Counted from the stretch's first letter, positions 35,794 to 43,898 are shown. The stretch is DNA of 64,000 nt from Paracoccaceae bacterium (GCA_028284605.1 JANQRL010000029.1:1-64000); one strand, 5' to 3'. Notes: a model not told the origin generated them from the letters alone. Numbers and translations: made by a program.

Positions 35794-35993
35794 AGCGCCG
35801 AAGGCGCCGGGCATCGACAGACCGGTCCGTCGCACCGAAGGTGCCCCACTTTGAATCGGCACGCCTTTGGCGTGACGGGCTGGCGATTGGGTGAGGCTGG
35901 GCGCGGAGCTCGGAGGGCGGGATGTGTTTGGCTGGCATAAAGCGCCAAAGCTCGCAGGCAGGATCGCCATCCCCCGGTCTGTCGATGCCCGGC
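35794..35993. repeat. Intergenic palindromic repeat, family A, copy 4 (full form)
   Basis: Outer 19-bp inverted repeats at 35806-35824 and 35975-35993. The inner hairpins have changed loops but intact stems: GCACC-gaa-GGTGC and CACGCC-ttt-GGCGTG, versus gga and tcc in copies 2 and 3. The conserved CATAAAGCGC segment is present. It fills the 305-bp gap between two convergent genes. Confidence 0.88.
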
Positions 35994-36037
35994 TTGCGTT
36001 GCGCCAGGATCGCTTGTCTGACCTCGGGGCCTCCGCC

Positions 36038-36556
36038 CTAATCCAGCACCTCATCCGCGCCGACGCCCCAATAGGCCCCCTTAGGTGCCCAGCCGCGATA
36101 GCCCCTTGCCGAGAGCCGGCACCAGTCCCGTTCGCAGCGGTCGATGCGGGCAATCACCCCCGGCGACAGGATCGCGGTTTCCGGCGCCGCCGCGTCGGGC
36201 CGGCTGCGGATCGGCATCCGGGCATCCACGATCACCGTCCGCGCGCCCGAAAGCAGCGAGTAATGCACCCAGCCGCCCAGCCCGTCGCGATCCACCACCC
36301 GGCGCCAATGGCCATACTCCGCCGTCACCCGCAGCGGCATGCCGCGTCGCACGAAGACCCAGTCGATCCGGTGGCTGAGCGACGGGCCCCGCCGCACATT
36401 GCCCTCCGCCGCCTTCAGCGACACGTAGCGCGGCAGCGGCAGGTTCGTCTCGGGGCCGATGCCCGCTCCGATCTGAACGCCAGTATCTTGGGCGGAAACC
36501 CCTGATATCGATAGAAAAACCGCCAGGAAACCGGTGGCGAGCCTTGCCCGGATCAT
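36038..36556 (-). CDS. Secreted SH3-domain protein
   Basis: 172 residues with signal peptide (ATGFLAVFLSISGVSA) and two bacterial SH3-type modules: NVRRGPSLSHRIDWVFVRRG near residue 55 and a second around PIRSRPDAAAPETAILSPG. Such modules bind peptidoglycan peptides or act in SH3b-type periplasmic proteins. The C-terminus RGYRGWAPKGAYWGVG fits the family of short alphaproteobacterial SH3 proteins of unknown exact role. Divergent from the dehydrogenase gene. Confidence 0.88.
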   Translation of the reverse strand: MIRARLATGFLAVFLSISGVSAQDTGVQIGAGIGPETNLPLPRYVSLKAAEGNVRRGPSLSHRIDWVFVRRGMPLRVTAEYGHWRRVVDRDGLGGWVHYSLLSGARTVIVDARMPIRSRPDAAAPETAILSPGVIARIDRCERDWCRLSARGYRGWAPKGAYWGVGADEVLD

Positions 36557-36667
36557 GCGTACCTGCCTCGTTCACCCCTTCGCGGACGGCTTGTTCTTGT
36601 GATCGCCGTCCTTGCCGGGCAAGGTGCCAGAACTGCGCGGCTGAGGGAAGCTCAAGGAGGCGCCGGG

Positions 36668-37654
36668 ATGGCTGGCAAGCGGCTGAGTGTTGTCGTCACG
36701 CGACGGTTGCCCGAGGTGGTGGAAACCCGGCTGACCGAGCTTTTCGACGTCTCGCTCCGTGACAGCGACACGCCGATGAGCCGCGACGCCCTGGTCCAGG
36801 CCATGGCCGGCGCCGATGTCATCGTCCCCTGCATCACCGACCGGATCGATGCCGGGATGCTCGGTCAGGCCGGCGGCCGGCTGAAGCTCATTGCGAATTA
36901 CGGCGCCGGGGTCGACCATATCGACGTCTCGACGGCCCGGCAGCGCGGCATCCTGGTCTCCAACACCCCCGGCGTGATGACCGAGGACACGGCGGATATG
37001 ACCATGGGCCTGGTCCTCGCCGTCACCCGGCGCATCCCCGAGGGGCTCGGGCTGATGCAGTCCGGCGACTGGGACGGCTGGGCGCCCACCGCGATGATGG
37101 GCACACGGATCGGCGGCAAGCGGCTCGGCATCCTCGGCATGGGCCGGATCGGGCAGGCGGTGGCGCGTCGGGCCGGGGTCTTCGGCATGCAGGTCCATTA
37201 CCACAACCGCCGTCGGCTCCGACCCGAGATCGAACGGGAGTTGGAGGCGACCTATTGGGAGAGCCTCGATCAGATGGTCGCCCGGATGGACATTTTGTCG
37301 ATCAACTGCCCGCATACGCCCTCGACGTTCCATCTGATGAACGCAAGGCGGCTGAAGCTGATGAAACCCGAGGCGGTCATCGTGAACACCTCCCGCGGCG
37401 AGGTGGTGGACGAAAACGCGCTGACCCGGATGCTCCGGGCGGGCGAGATCGGCGGTGCCGGCCTCGACGTCTTCGAGCGCGGTCACGAGATCAACCCCCG
37501 CCTTCGGGAACTGGCCAATGTCGTCCTGTTGCCTCACATGGGCTCGGCGACGGAGGAGGGCCGGGTCGAGATGGGCGAGAAGGTCATCATCAACATCAAG
37601 ACCTTCGATGACGGCCACCGCCCGCCGGACCTGGTGGTGCCGGCGATGATGTGA
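36668..37654 (+). CDS. D-2-hydroxyacid dehydrogenase (glyoxylate/hydroxypyruvate reductase type)
   Basis: 328 residues of the D-isomer 2-hydroxyacid dehydrogenase family. NAD-binding LGMGRIGQAVARRAG near residue 155, catalytic Arg in NTSRGEVVDE, Glu in the following segment and His in LLPHMGSATEE. Resembles glycerate dehydrogenase/glyoxylate reductase. The ATG at 36668 has AAGGAGG ahead. Exact substrate uncertain. Confidence 0.92.
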   Translation: MAGKRLSVVVTRRLPEVVETRLTELFDVSLRDSDTPMSRDALVQAMAGADVIVPCITDRIDAGMLGQAGGRLKLIANYGAGVDHIDVSTARQRGILVSNTPGVMTEDTADMTMGLVLAVTRRIPEGLGLMQSGDWDGWAPTAMMGTRIGGKRLGILGMGRIGQAVARRAGVFGMQVHYHNRRRLRPEIERELEATYWESLDQMVARMDILSINCPHTPSTFHLMNARRLKLMKPEAVIVNTSRGEVVDENALTRMLRAGEIGGAGLDVFERGHEINPRLRELANVVLLPHMGSATEEGRVEMGEKVIINIKTFDDGHRPPDLVVPAMM

Positions 37655-37720
37655 GATCCGGGCCGCGGAGCCGGGGAATCGGAACCGCGACATCCGAGCG
37701 GTGGCCTTTCGGCGGAGCGG

Positions 37721-37870
37721 CAAAACTCTTCGAAGAGTTTTGCCAGACCCTTGGAAGGGTCTGTGGCGCCCCGGGTCGGCGGAGGTGCGAAACATCCGAC
37801 CATCCCGGACCGGTCGGACCACCGCGGAAACTCTTCGGAGAGTTTCGTCAGACCCTTCGAAGGGTCTGAC
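37721..37870. repeat. TTCGAA double-palindrome array 2 (2 units)
   Basis: Two units of the same double palindrome as the array at 19.7-20.0 kb: 37721-37742 plus 37744-37763, and 37827-37846 plus 37847-37870. Centres are about 105 bp apart, near the 100-bp period of array 1. Each unit has one asymmetric change (CCTTGGAAGG; CTTCGGAG). They lie in the 426-bp gap after the dehydrogenase gene, which otherwise holds no supported gene. Confidence 0.88.
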
Positions 37871-38080
37871 GCCTCCGGGGGCCGACGCCTGGCCTTGTCC
37901 GTCCGGGCCGTGAGGTCTTGCCCGCGCGCTTGGCGGCTGCCACAGGCCCGCACGCCGCCAAGCCGCAGGTCGGGCCCGCCGCGCGAGCAATCCGGCCGTG
38001 CTTGACGCGCCACGGCCTGGGGATTGTCTTACCGGCCGTCATCCCCGATATATCTTCGCCGAAACGAGACTTGAGCCGAT

Positions 38081-38389
38081 ATGTGTCAGATTTTGCCAAC
38101 CCGGCAGAAATGCCAAGAAGCCGGGACCTGCCCGGACCGATCACCGGTCCGGGCGTGTCCGGCGGAGGCGGCGGAGGACGTCGATCCGCTGGAGGGCCGG
38201 GCCTTGACCGACGACACCTGGTCCCGGGTCCGGCCGAGTCGTGAGAGCAGGGCAGCGGCGCGGGCCTATGCGCAAGAACGCGGCATCGAGGCCGCGGTGC
38301 AGGAGCCCGAGACGCGGCGCCTGAACAACCGGCCCGGCGGCCACGGCGACTATATCGCGACCGACCGCCGCGGCGCCCGGACCCATTGA
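38081..38389 (+). CDS. Cysteine-containing hypothetical protein (102 aa)
   Basis: 102 residues: N-terminal half with four cysteines (positions 2, 11, 17 and 26), and a more typical hydrophilic C-terminal half (AARAYAQERGIEAAVQEPET ... NNRPGGHGDYIATDRRG). Its stop overlaps the TTG start of the next gene by 4 nt (TTGA), suggesting coupling. No family recognised. The N-terminus is of weaker coding character, so the real start could be further in (around 38200, TDDTWSRVR). Confidence 0.5.
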   Translation: MCQILPTRQKCQEAGTCPDRSPVRACPAEAAEDVDPLEGRALTDDTWSRVRPSRESRAAARAYAQERGIEAAVQEPETRRLNNRPGGHGDYIATDRRGARTH

Positions 38390-38862
38390 CCGGCGCGGTC
38401 GAAATCAGACCCGCGGACCCCAGGGACGCCGGGCCTGCGGCGCTGATCCGCCGCCATGCCGCCCAGTCCGACAGCGATTACCCGGCCGAGAGCAACCACA
38501 ATCTCGGGTCCGAGAGGCTGGCCGGCGAGGCGCTGGTGTTCCTCGCCGCGACGGACGGCGAGACCTGCCTCGGTATCGGCGCGCTGGTGCCGCTGACGGA
38601 CCTGCCTGGAAACGCCGAGATCAAGTCTATGCATGTCGCCCCCGAAGCCCGGGGGCGGGGTCTCGGGAGCGGCCTGCTCGATGCGCTTCTCGCCGAGGCG
38701 CGGGTCCTGGGGCTGGCCCGGCTCTGGCTCGAAACCGGCAGCGGGGCACCCTCGGCCGCCGCCCGCGGGCTCTATGCTGCGCGGGGCTTTTCCGAATGTC
38801 CGCCGTTCGGCGCCTATACGCCCGATCCAAATTCGGTCTTCATGACGCTCGATCTCCGCTGA
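38386..38862 (+). CDS. GNAT family N-acetyltransferase
   Basis: 158 residues with the GNAT acetyl-CoA loop in MHVAPEARGRGLGSGLLDAL (RGxGxG type) and the terminal ARGLYAARGFSECPPFG segment. Substrate unknown. Starts with TTG overlapping the upstream stop; no ATG is available near the N-terminus. Confidence 0.88.
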   Translation: MTGAVEIRPADPRDAGPAALIRRHAAQSDSDYPAESNHNLGSERLAGEALVFLAATDGETCLGIGALVPLTDLPGNAEIKSMHVAPEARGRGLGSGLLDALLAEARVLGLARLWLETGSGAPSAAARGLYAARGFSECPPFGAYTPDPNSVFMTLDLR

Positions 38863-38916
38863 ACGGCTCGAAATCTCTGGCACGTCCGGGTCCGCGTTGC
38901 TATCTGCCGGGCCAGC

Positions 38917-38972
38917 GGCCCCGTCGGTCAACCGGATAGAGCAGCAGACGTCTGGGCGGCGGCTCCGGGGCG
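38917..38972 (+). pseudogene. Truncated tRNA-Arg-like remnant
   Basis: Sequence GGCCCCGTCGGTCAACCGGA followed by TAGAGCAGCAGACGTCT matches the acceptor, D arm and start of the anticodon arm of the tRNA-Arg 124 bp downstream (GGCCCCGTAGCTCAACTGGA). It then diverges, but a CCGGGGC that could pair with the acceptor follows at about 38966. No complete cloverleaf or T arm is present, so it is read as a decayed or internally deleted tRNA gene. Confidence 0.6.
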
Positions 38973-39040
38973 CTACAAGATTGGAGAGTCGACGGCCAGG
39001 ACAGCAATCGTTCGCCGCGAACCGCGGTCCGAGCCGTTCC

Positions 39041-39117
39041 GGCCCCGTAGCTCAACTGGATAGAGCAAGCGCCTTCTAAGCGCTAGGTTGTGGGTTCAAG
39101 TCCTACCGGGGTCGCCA
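39041..39117 (+). tRNA. tRNA-Arg (anticodon UCU)
   Basis: 77-nt cloverleaf with encoded CCA. Acceptor GGCCCCG pairs with CGGGGTC (one G-U), D stem GCTC/GAGC, anticodon stem AGCGC/GCGCT with loop CTTCTAA (anticodon TCT), and T stem with loop TTCAAGT. Discriminator base G. It is the last feature before the element's left flank. Confidence 0.95.
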
Positions 39118-39937
39118 TCTCCTCCCTCGTCGGCCGGGCGGCAAAACGACAGCGCCGGCAGTTGACCCATCGCAAATAAGACACTTCTCCCGCAAAGGTG
39201 GGCAGATGCGCGCATCCTCGGCGTTGATCTGCCCGCGAGATGTTCTGATTTGATGCGATGAGGAGGAAGACGATCTCCGAGGGGTGGGCGCGGCCATACT
39301 CGGTTGCATCGTCTGCGGGGTGGTCGCCGTGGCGGGGCTCGTGGCGCATCTCGAGCGTGGCACGAAGGGCGCGGTGCAACTCGCCCACCAGGATCCTCCC
39401 CGCACCGAGCGGTTGACCTGGTGCTGACGGTCGTGGCGGTCCGTCCGGCTGCCGCGGCCCTTGCGGTGACGGTCGGCGCATTCGTCATCGGTCCCGTCGC
39501 AGTCACGACCCTGCGCCAGGATCCGTGCGAGCGCAGATGGCACGGTGTTCCACATGTGTCGAATGCGCTCTCCGACGGAGCTGGTGAACCGAAAGGTGTC
39601 CGGGAAGGTCTGGCGACGGGCGCAGTCCCGAACGTCAGTGGGAGGTCTTCGTGCGGGTCTACGAAATCCCGCACTGTGCCGCCCGTGATCGCTTCCGAGG
39701 GCTCATCGCCCGACAGCCTGCGAAGGCCATTGGGCCCCCTCTTCTCGCCCTGGGAATCCCGTCCGTAGCGCGCCGAGAAGCCGGTTTGCGATAGCCGGGG
39801 TGCGACAACTTCTCAGGCCGATCGCGCATCCGCTGACCTGGTAACCACCAAGTCCGGCGAGACGGAGCGCAGGATAACTTCCGGCAACGCTCTCGAGCTG
39901 AGACGCGTCCCTCTCAAAGACCTGCCCTTTTTGTTTT
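39118..39937. other. 820-bp chromosomal gap without a supported gene
   Basis: GC-rich sequence between tRNA-Arg and the left end of the mobile element. Several overlapping open frames exist on both strands, but none has a ribosome site, a recognisable domain or consistent codon use. It presumably was the spacer between tRNA-Arg and tRNA-Thr before the element entered. The last about 15 bases (TTTTTGTTTT) would be the original 3' flank of tRNA-Thr. Confidence 0.5.
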
Positions 39938-39956
39938 ATGGTGCAGCTGGAGGGAA
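39938..39956 (+). repeat. attL, 19-bp direct repeat of the tRNA-Thr 3' end
   Basis: ATGGTGCAGCTGGAGGGAA, matching 17 of 19 bases of the sequence at 57270-57288. The first seven bases (ATGGTGC) are identical and contain the reverse complement of the tRNA end GCACCA. Crossover probably lies within ATGGTGC, because sequences diverge on either side. Confidence 0.75.
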
Positions 39957-40060
39957 AAGATTTAAACTCTCTGCTGGAAGAGCTTGAAGAGTGGGAACGC
40001 CATTTCGCATTATTAGAGTCTAGAAGTCTGAGGTGCGACGATGACCAGTTCGCGCCATGA
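39938..40060 (+). other. Displaced 3' coding end of the integrase gene (40 codons)
   Basis: An open frame begins exactly in the attL core (ATG GTG CAG) and encodes a helical tail, QLEGKDLNSLLEELEEWERH and so on, ending DDDQFAP with a stop at 40058-40060. In the circular form, attR and attL fuse to attP and the integrase frame (...GSKSEMV) would continue into this tail in frame. It overlaps the mobC start by 20 nt in another frame, so the circular form may couple integrase and mobC translation. It is probably untranslated while the element is integrated. Confidence 0.65.
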
Positions 40061-40469
40061 TTTCAATAAGATAGATCGCGTTGAGGCGTCGGAGCCGAAG
40101 AAGTATCCGCCGCCCTTCTCGTTGCGTCTGACCTATGAAGAACGCGCACGGCTTGGTGAATTGGCGGGCGACAAGCCGTTGGGCGCTTACATCCGTGAAA
40201 AGCTGCTGGGCGACGAGGTTTCACCGCGCACGCGGCACGGCAACAGACCTGTGAAGGATAAGGAAGCGCTTGGGCGTGTGTTGGGCGCTCTGGGCGGCTC
40301 GCGGCTATCTGCGAACCTGAACCAGCTTGCGAAGGCTGTGAATACGGGCTCGCTGCCTGTCACGCCCGAAACCGAAGCCGTATTGATTGAGGCCTGCCGC
40401 GAGATTGCCGATATGCGCGCCGATCTGCTGCGTGCGCTTGGCAAATCCCCCGGCGGCGGGCCGTCATGA
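40041..40469 (+). CDS. mobC: MobC-like relaxosome accessory protein
   Basis: 142 residues. The N-terminal half resembles a ribbon-helix-helix DNA-binding domain (PPFSLRLTYEERARLGELAG, then YIREKLLG) as in plasmid MobC proteins; the rest is helical (SANLNQLAKAVNTGSLPV is the usual MobC segment). It helps the relaxase open DNA at oriT. Its stop overlaps the relaxase start (ATGA). The oriT itself could not be located with confidence. Confidence 0.85.
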   Translation: MTSSRHDFNKIDRVEASEPKKYPPPFSLRLTYEERARLGELAGDKPLGAYIREKLLGDEVSPRTRHGNRPVKDKEALGRVLGALGGSRLSANLNQLAKAVNTGSLPVTPETEAVLIEACREIADMRADLLRALGKSPGGGPS

Positions 40470-41776
40470 TCCTGAAAGCCAAAGAACGCGGGGATGGCGC
40501 GCAGCTTGCCCGTTACCTGCTGACGATGCGTGATAACGATCATGTTGAACTGCATGAACTGCGCGGTTTTGTCAGCGACGATCTGGCGGGTGCTTTTCAG
40601 GAAGCCGATGCCATTGCTCTTGGGACGCGCAGCAAGAACCATCTGTTTTCGATAAGCCTGAATCCACCGCAAAATGCAGACGCGGACATCGAGGCCTTTG
40701 AGCAAGCCGTAGACCGGATCGAGGCAAAGCTGGGCCTTGATGATCAACCGCGCGCCATCGTCTTCCACGAAAAAGATGGGCGGCGGCATGCGCATGTTGT
40801 CTGGTCCCGGATTGATGCGGGCCGGATGCGGGCGATCAACCTGCCATTCTACAAGGAACGGCTGCGCACGGTATCCCGCGAGTTGTTCCTTGAGCATGGC
40901 TGGGACATGCCACGCGGGTTGGAGGATCGCCGCTTGCGTGATCCGTCCAACTTCACCCGCGCGGAGTGGCAACAGGCGCGCCGTGCCGGGCTCGATATCA
41001 AAGAGTTAAAGGCGGTGTTCCGCAAGGCATGGGAATCCTCCGATAGCCGCGCTGCGTTTGAACAGGCACTCAATCAGCGTGGCTTCTGGCTGGCCAAGGG
41101 CGACAGGCGCGGTTTCGTTGCCGTCGATTACCGGGGCGAAGTCTATGCTGTCGCCCGCTATGCGGGTGTGAAAGCCAAGGACGTCAAAGCGCGGCTTGGC
41201 GATCCGGGCAAGCTGCCCTCGGTCGATCAGGTCAAAGCGCAGATCGCCAGCCGCATGACCGCAAAGATCAAAACCTTCATCGAACAGGCCGAGCGTGATG
41301 CCAATCGGCGGTCCCTCTACGGCGATTTTCGAAAGGCTGAGATGGTTGGCCGTCACCAGGAAGAACGCAGACAGCTTTCAGTAGCGCAGGAAACACGTTG
41401 GCAAGCGGAGACATTGGTGCGGGCCGCGCGGCTGCCCAAAGGCATGTCCGGTATCTGGCACCGTCTGACCGGGCGCTATGCCAAGGTGAAAGCGCAAAAT
41501 GAACGAGAGGCGCTTGAAACCCTGCGGGACCAGCGTGCCGAAAGGGATGCGCTGATCATCCGGCAGTTGGACGAGCGGCAAGCCTTGCAACAGGATATCA
41601 GAACGCAACGCGAAGCCGCGCAGGAAGAACTGCTGCACCTGCGCGAGGACGTGGCGCGGTATCTGGAATTTGAGCCGCCGGAACATACCCGCACGAACAA
41701 GCCCGAACGCGATGGTGATGATCCAGAGCCGCCGCATCCGCCACGGTCGCGACGCAGGCGGGGCTTCGAGCCATAG
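40466..41776 (+). CDS. mobA: Relaxase/mobilization nuclease
   Basis: 436 residues. The HUH metal-binding motif III is HEKDGRRHAHVVWSRID near residue 100; the N-terminal segment ARYLLTMRDNDHVELHELRG holds the region expected to carry the catalytic residue in MobA/VirD2-type relaxases. After about residue 280 the protein is a long charged coiled coil (QNEREALETLRDQRAERDAL) with an Arg/Pro-rich end. Nicks one strand at oriT and leads it into the recipient. Confidence 0.9.
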   Translation: MILKAKERGDGAQLARYLLTMRDNDHVELHELRGFVSDDLAGAFQEADAIALGTRSKNHLFSISLNPPQNADADIEAFEQAVDRIEAKLGLDDQPRAIVFHEKDGRRHAHVVWSRIDAGRMRAINLPFYKERLRTVSRELFLEHGWDMPRGLEDRRLRDPSNFTRAEWQQARRAGLDIKELKAVFRKAWESSDSRAAFEQALNQRGFWLAKGDRRGFVAVDYRGEVYAVARYAGVKAKDVKARLGDPGKLPSVDQVKAQIASRMTAKIKTFIEQAERDANRRSLYGDFRKAEMVGRHQEERRQLSVAQETRWQAETLVRAARLPKGMSGIWHRLTGRYAKVKAQNEREALETLRDQRAERDALIIRQLDERQALQQDIRTQREAAQEELLHLREDVARYLEFEPPEHTRTNKPERDGDDPEPPHPPRSRRRRGFEP

Positions 41777-41956
41777 GGCTGCACAAAGTGCTGGCATCTG
41801 CCGCTGTCATCGCCTGACGCATTCCATCGCCTCCACCTTTTCGCATTCAAGAATCCGCCCGAACCATCAGGGCCTTCATGGGCCGATGATGATGTGTGCC
41901 GGGGCCGAAAGGCCCTGAGCGGTTCGGGGCCTCCTTGAGACCCAAAGGAGGATGAC

Positions 41957-42136
41957 ATGAAACTCATCACACGATTTGAAGCGGCACAGCGCAGCACCGT
42001 GGAGCTTTACGGCCTGCGCAAAGAAGCCTTTATCGCATTTGCAGCCGCCCCGCGCGGCTCTCACGAGCAACGCACGGCGCTTGTAACCATGCGCAACATC
42101 GAAGAGGAACTGGCCGTTCGCGGCCCGGCCTTCTGA
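41957..42136 (+). CDS. Small protein in the mobilization region (59 aa)
   Basis: 59 residues starting MKLITRFEAAQRSTVELYGL and ending VRGPAF, helical throughout and without membrane segments. The ribosome site AAAGGAGG lies 5 nt ahead of the ATG, close to ideal, and a strong hairpin terminator follows the stop, so it is probably expressed. Function unknown; proteins of this kind are often found after relaxase genes. Confidence 0.75.
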   Translation: MKLITRFEAAQRSTVELYGLRKEAFIAFAAAPRGSHEQRTALVTMRNIEEELAVRGPAF

Positions 42137-42143
42137 TCCCACC

Positions 42144-42167
42144 GCACCCGGCCTCCGCGCCGGGTGC
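42144..42167 (+). terminator. Terminator after the mob small-protein gene
   Basis: Nine-bp perfect stem GCACCCGGC/GCCGGGTGC with a 6-nt loop, 7 nt past the stop, then GCGCCTTTGCC. The T-tract is weak, but position and stem strength fit a terminator ending the mob operon. Confidence 0.65.
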
Positions 42168-42187
42168 GCCTTTGCCACCCGCAATGC

Positions 42188-42217
42188 TTGAATCGGACAA
42201 AAAAGCGGCCAGATAAT
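42188..42217 (+). promoter_or_regulatory. Candidate sigma-70 promoter of the Fic gene
   Basis: TTGAAT at 42188-42193, 18-nt spacer, GATAAT at 42212-42217, about 65 bp ahead of the Fic start and directly after the mob terminator. A visual match only. Confidence 0.4.
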
Positions 42218-42283
42218 CGGATCAAGCAAGGCTTCTATTCTTCGTAAGCGTATGATATTGTTTGTATAGAGTGAGGTCATGAC

Positions 42284-43507
42284 TTGGCCAATAAACCGGA
42301 CAAGATGCAGGAAGAAATGATCCAGGATGACGGCGAAAGCATAGGGCTCTTTGAGCCGCTGATGGTGAGCGAAGGCTCCCCCCACCGGGGCGGGTTGAAC
42401 GATCTTGCCCTGGAGCTTGCCGAAAAGTCGGCGGCTTTCCGCAGCAGCTTGCCGGACTCGACGGCATCCGCGCTCGCCGATCTGGTGCGCGCTATGAACT
42501 GTTACTATTCAAACCTGATCGAAGGTCACAACACGCATCCCGTTGATATCGAACGCGCCCTTGAAGACGACTACAGCGCCGATCCGAAGAAGCGTGATCT
42601 GCAACTTGAAGCCAAGGCCCATATCACCGTCCAGAAATGGATCGATGAGGGGGGCATGGATACGCCGCCAACGGCCCCCGCGTCCATCATCGAGATGCAC
42701 CGCCGCTTCTGCGCGCTGATGCCCGATGACCTGTTATGGGTCGAATATCCAAACACAGGCGAGCGGGTCAAAGTCGTACCTGGCGCGTTGCGGGACCGCT
42801 ATGTGGAAGTCGGGCGTCATGTTGCCGTCAGCCCTGGCGCTGTGCCGCGTTTTATGGAGCGCATGCATGAAGCCTATGCGCGCGCGGGTCGGATCGAAGC
42901 GATCTTGGCGTCTGCCTGCGCGCATCACCGCCTGCTTTGGATACACCCGTTTCTCGATGGCAATGGCCGTGTCGCGCGCCTGATGTCCTATGCGATGCTG
43001 CGCAACGCGCTGGATACGCGCGGTCTATGGTCCGTCGCGCGCGGTCTTGCGCGGCAGGAACAAGCGTACAAAACCCATCTGGAAGCCTGCGATGCGCCCC
43101 GGCGCGGAGACCGCGACGGCCGAGGCACCCTGAGCGAAGCGGCCTTGGCATCGTTTACGGAGTTCTTCCTGCGCACCAGCATTGATCAGGTCGAGTTCAT
43201 GAGCGCGCTCATGCAAGCGGATCGCCTGCGGGACCGCATCATGATCTGGGCAGAAGAAGAGATGCGCGCCGGAGTGTTGCCGCCGAAGTCGGATATCGTG
43301 CTGAAGGCTGTTCTTTTCCAGGGCAAGCTACAACGCGGCGAGGTGGATGCCATGCTTGGGATGAGTGATCGCGCTGCACGGCGGATCACATCCGCATTGC
43401 TCAAGGCAGGCGCGATCACGTCTGAAAGCACCCGCGCGCCGCTCTATCTGGCATTTCCGGCCAAATACGCCGAACGCTGGATGCCGGGGCTGTTTCCAGC
43501 CGCCTAG
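42284..43507 (+). CDS. Class II Fic family protein (predicted AMP-transferase)
   Basis: 407 residues. The Fic active-site motif HPFLDGNGR is complete at 221-229 with catalytic His 221. An N-terminal inhibitory motif (S/T)xxxE(G/N) appears as SNLIEG at 76-81, so the protein should be self-inhibited (class II) and need no separate antitoxin. A C-terminal winged-helix-like region (GEVDAMLGMSDRAARRITSA) may bind DNA. The TTG at 42284 with GAGG 8 nt ahead is taken as the start; an ATG at 42305 is possible. Fic enzymes attach AMP to Ser, Thr or Tyr of target proteins. First cargo gene of the element. Confidence 0.9.
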   Translation: MANKPDKMQEEMIQDDGESIGLFEPLMVSEGSPHRGGLNDLALELAEKSAAFRSSLPDSTASALADLVRAMNCYYSNLIEGHNTHPVDIERALEDDYSADPKKRDLQLEAKAHITVQKWIDEGGMDTPPTAPASIIEMHRRFCALMPDDLLWVEYPNTGERVKVVPGALRDRYVEVGRHVAVSPGAVPRFMERMHEAYARAGRIEAILASACAHHRLLWIHPFLDGNGRVARLMSYAMLRNALDTRGLWSVARGLARQEQAYKTHLEACDAPRRGDRDGRGTLSEAALASFTEFFLRTSIDQVEFMSALMQADRLRDRIMIWAEEEMRAGVLPPKSDIVLKAVLFQGKLQRGEVDAMLGMSDRAARRITSALLKAGAITSESTRAPLYLAFPAKYAERWMPGLFPAA

Positions 43508-43898
43508 ATGCGGGTCGGCTGCATACCTTAGCACCTTAACTTCGAAACCCGGTTGCCCCTGCAACCGGACTAGGCACGCGCCAATGAGCGGGGGTGCAAG
43601 GGCAAAGGCGCGGAACGCGGGACCGGAGCCACGCGCAGATGCAGGCCACGCCGAAGCGAGCATGGCGAGAACTCACCCTTTGACCGCGCGGGGCGGCAGC
43701 CCCACCAAGTGCGATAGGAAGTATCAAGTACTCACAAAGGCTGAACAATCCCGGTGAGAGGTATGCAGGGGCGAAGGGCGGGAAGCGGAAGTTCGCCGCA
43801 CGTGAGAGCATATTCCGTGCCGACTGTAAAAGCCGCCCTTCAACCGAGCGCTATTCTCGGTCAAAGGCGCCATACATCGGGGTATACAGGATGCGAAC
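43508..43898. other. Gap after the Fic gene; hairpins but no gene
   Basis: No supported reading frame. Hairpins: CGGTTGC-ccct-GCAACCG at about 43542-43559 (possible Fic terminator), GGGGC/GCCCC at about 43693-43706, and ACCGAG/CTCGGT at about 43843-43862. No HigB-like toxin frame exists ahead of the HTH gene. Confidence 0.5.

Noticed and set aside
39041..39117. tRNA-Arg 3' end as left attachment site
   Set aside because: Only a 7-base match (CGGGGTC) is shared with the right end, whereas 39938-39956 matches the tRNA-Thr end over 17 of 19 bases at the point where composition changes.
39118..39937. Several frames of 100-190 codons on both strands
   Set aside because: They overlap one another, lack ribosome sites and domains, and some run into antisense tRNA-Arg.
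39945..40040. oriT between the left end and mobC
   Set aside because: The stretch reads as the in-frame integrase tail and no clear inverted repeat with nick-like site is seen; oriT remains unplaced.
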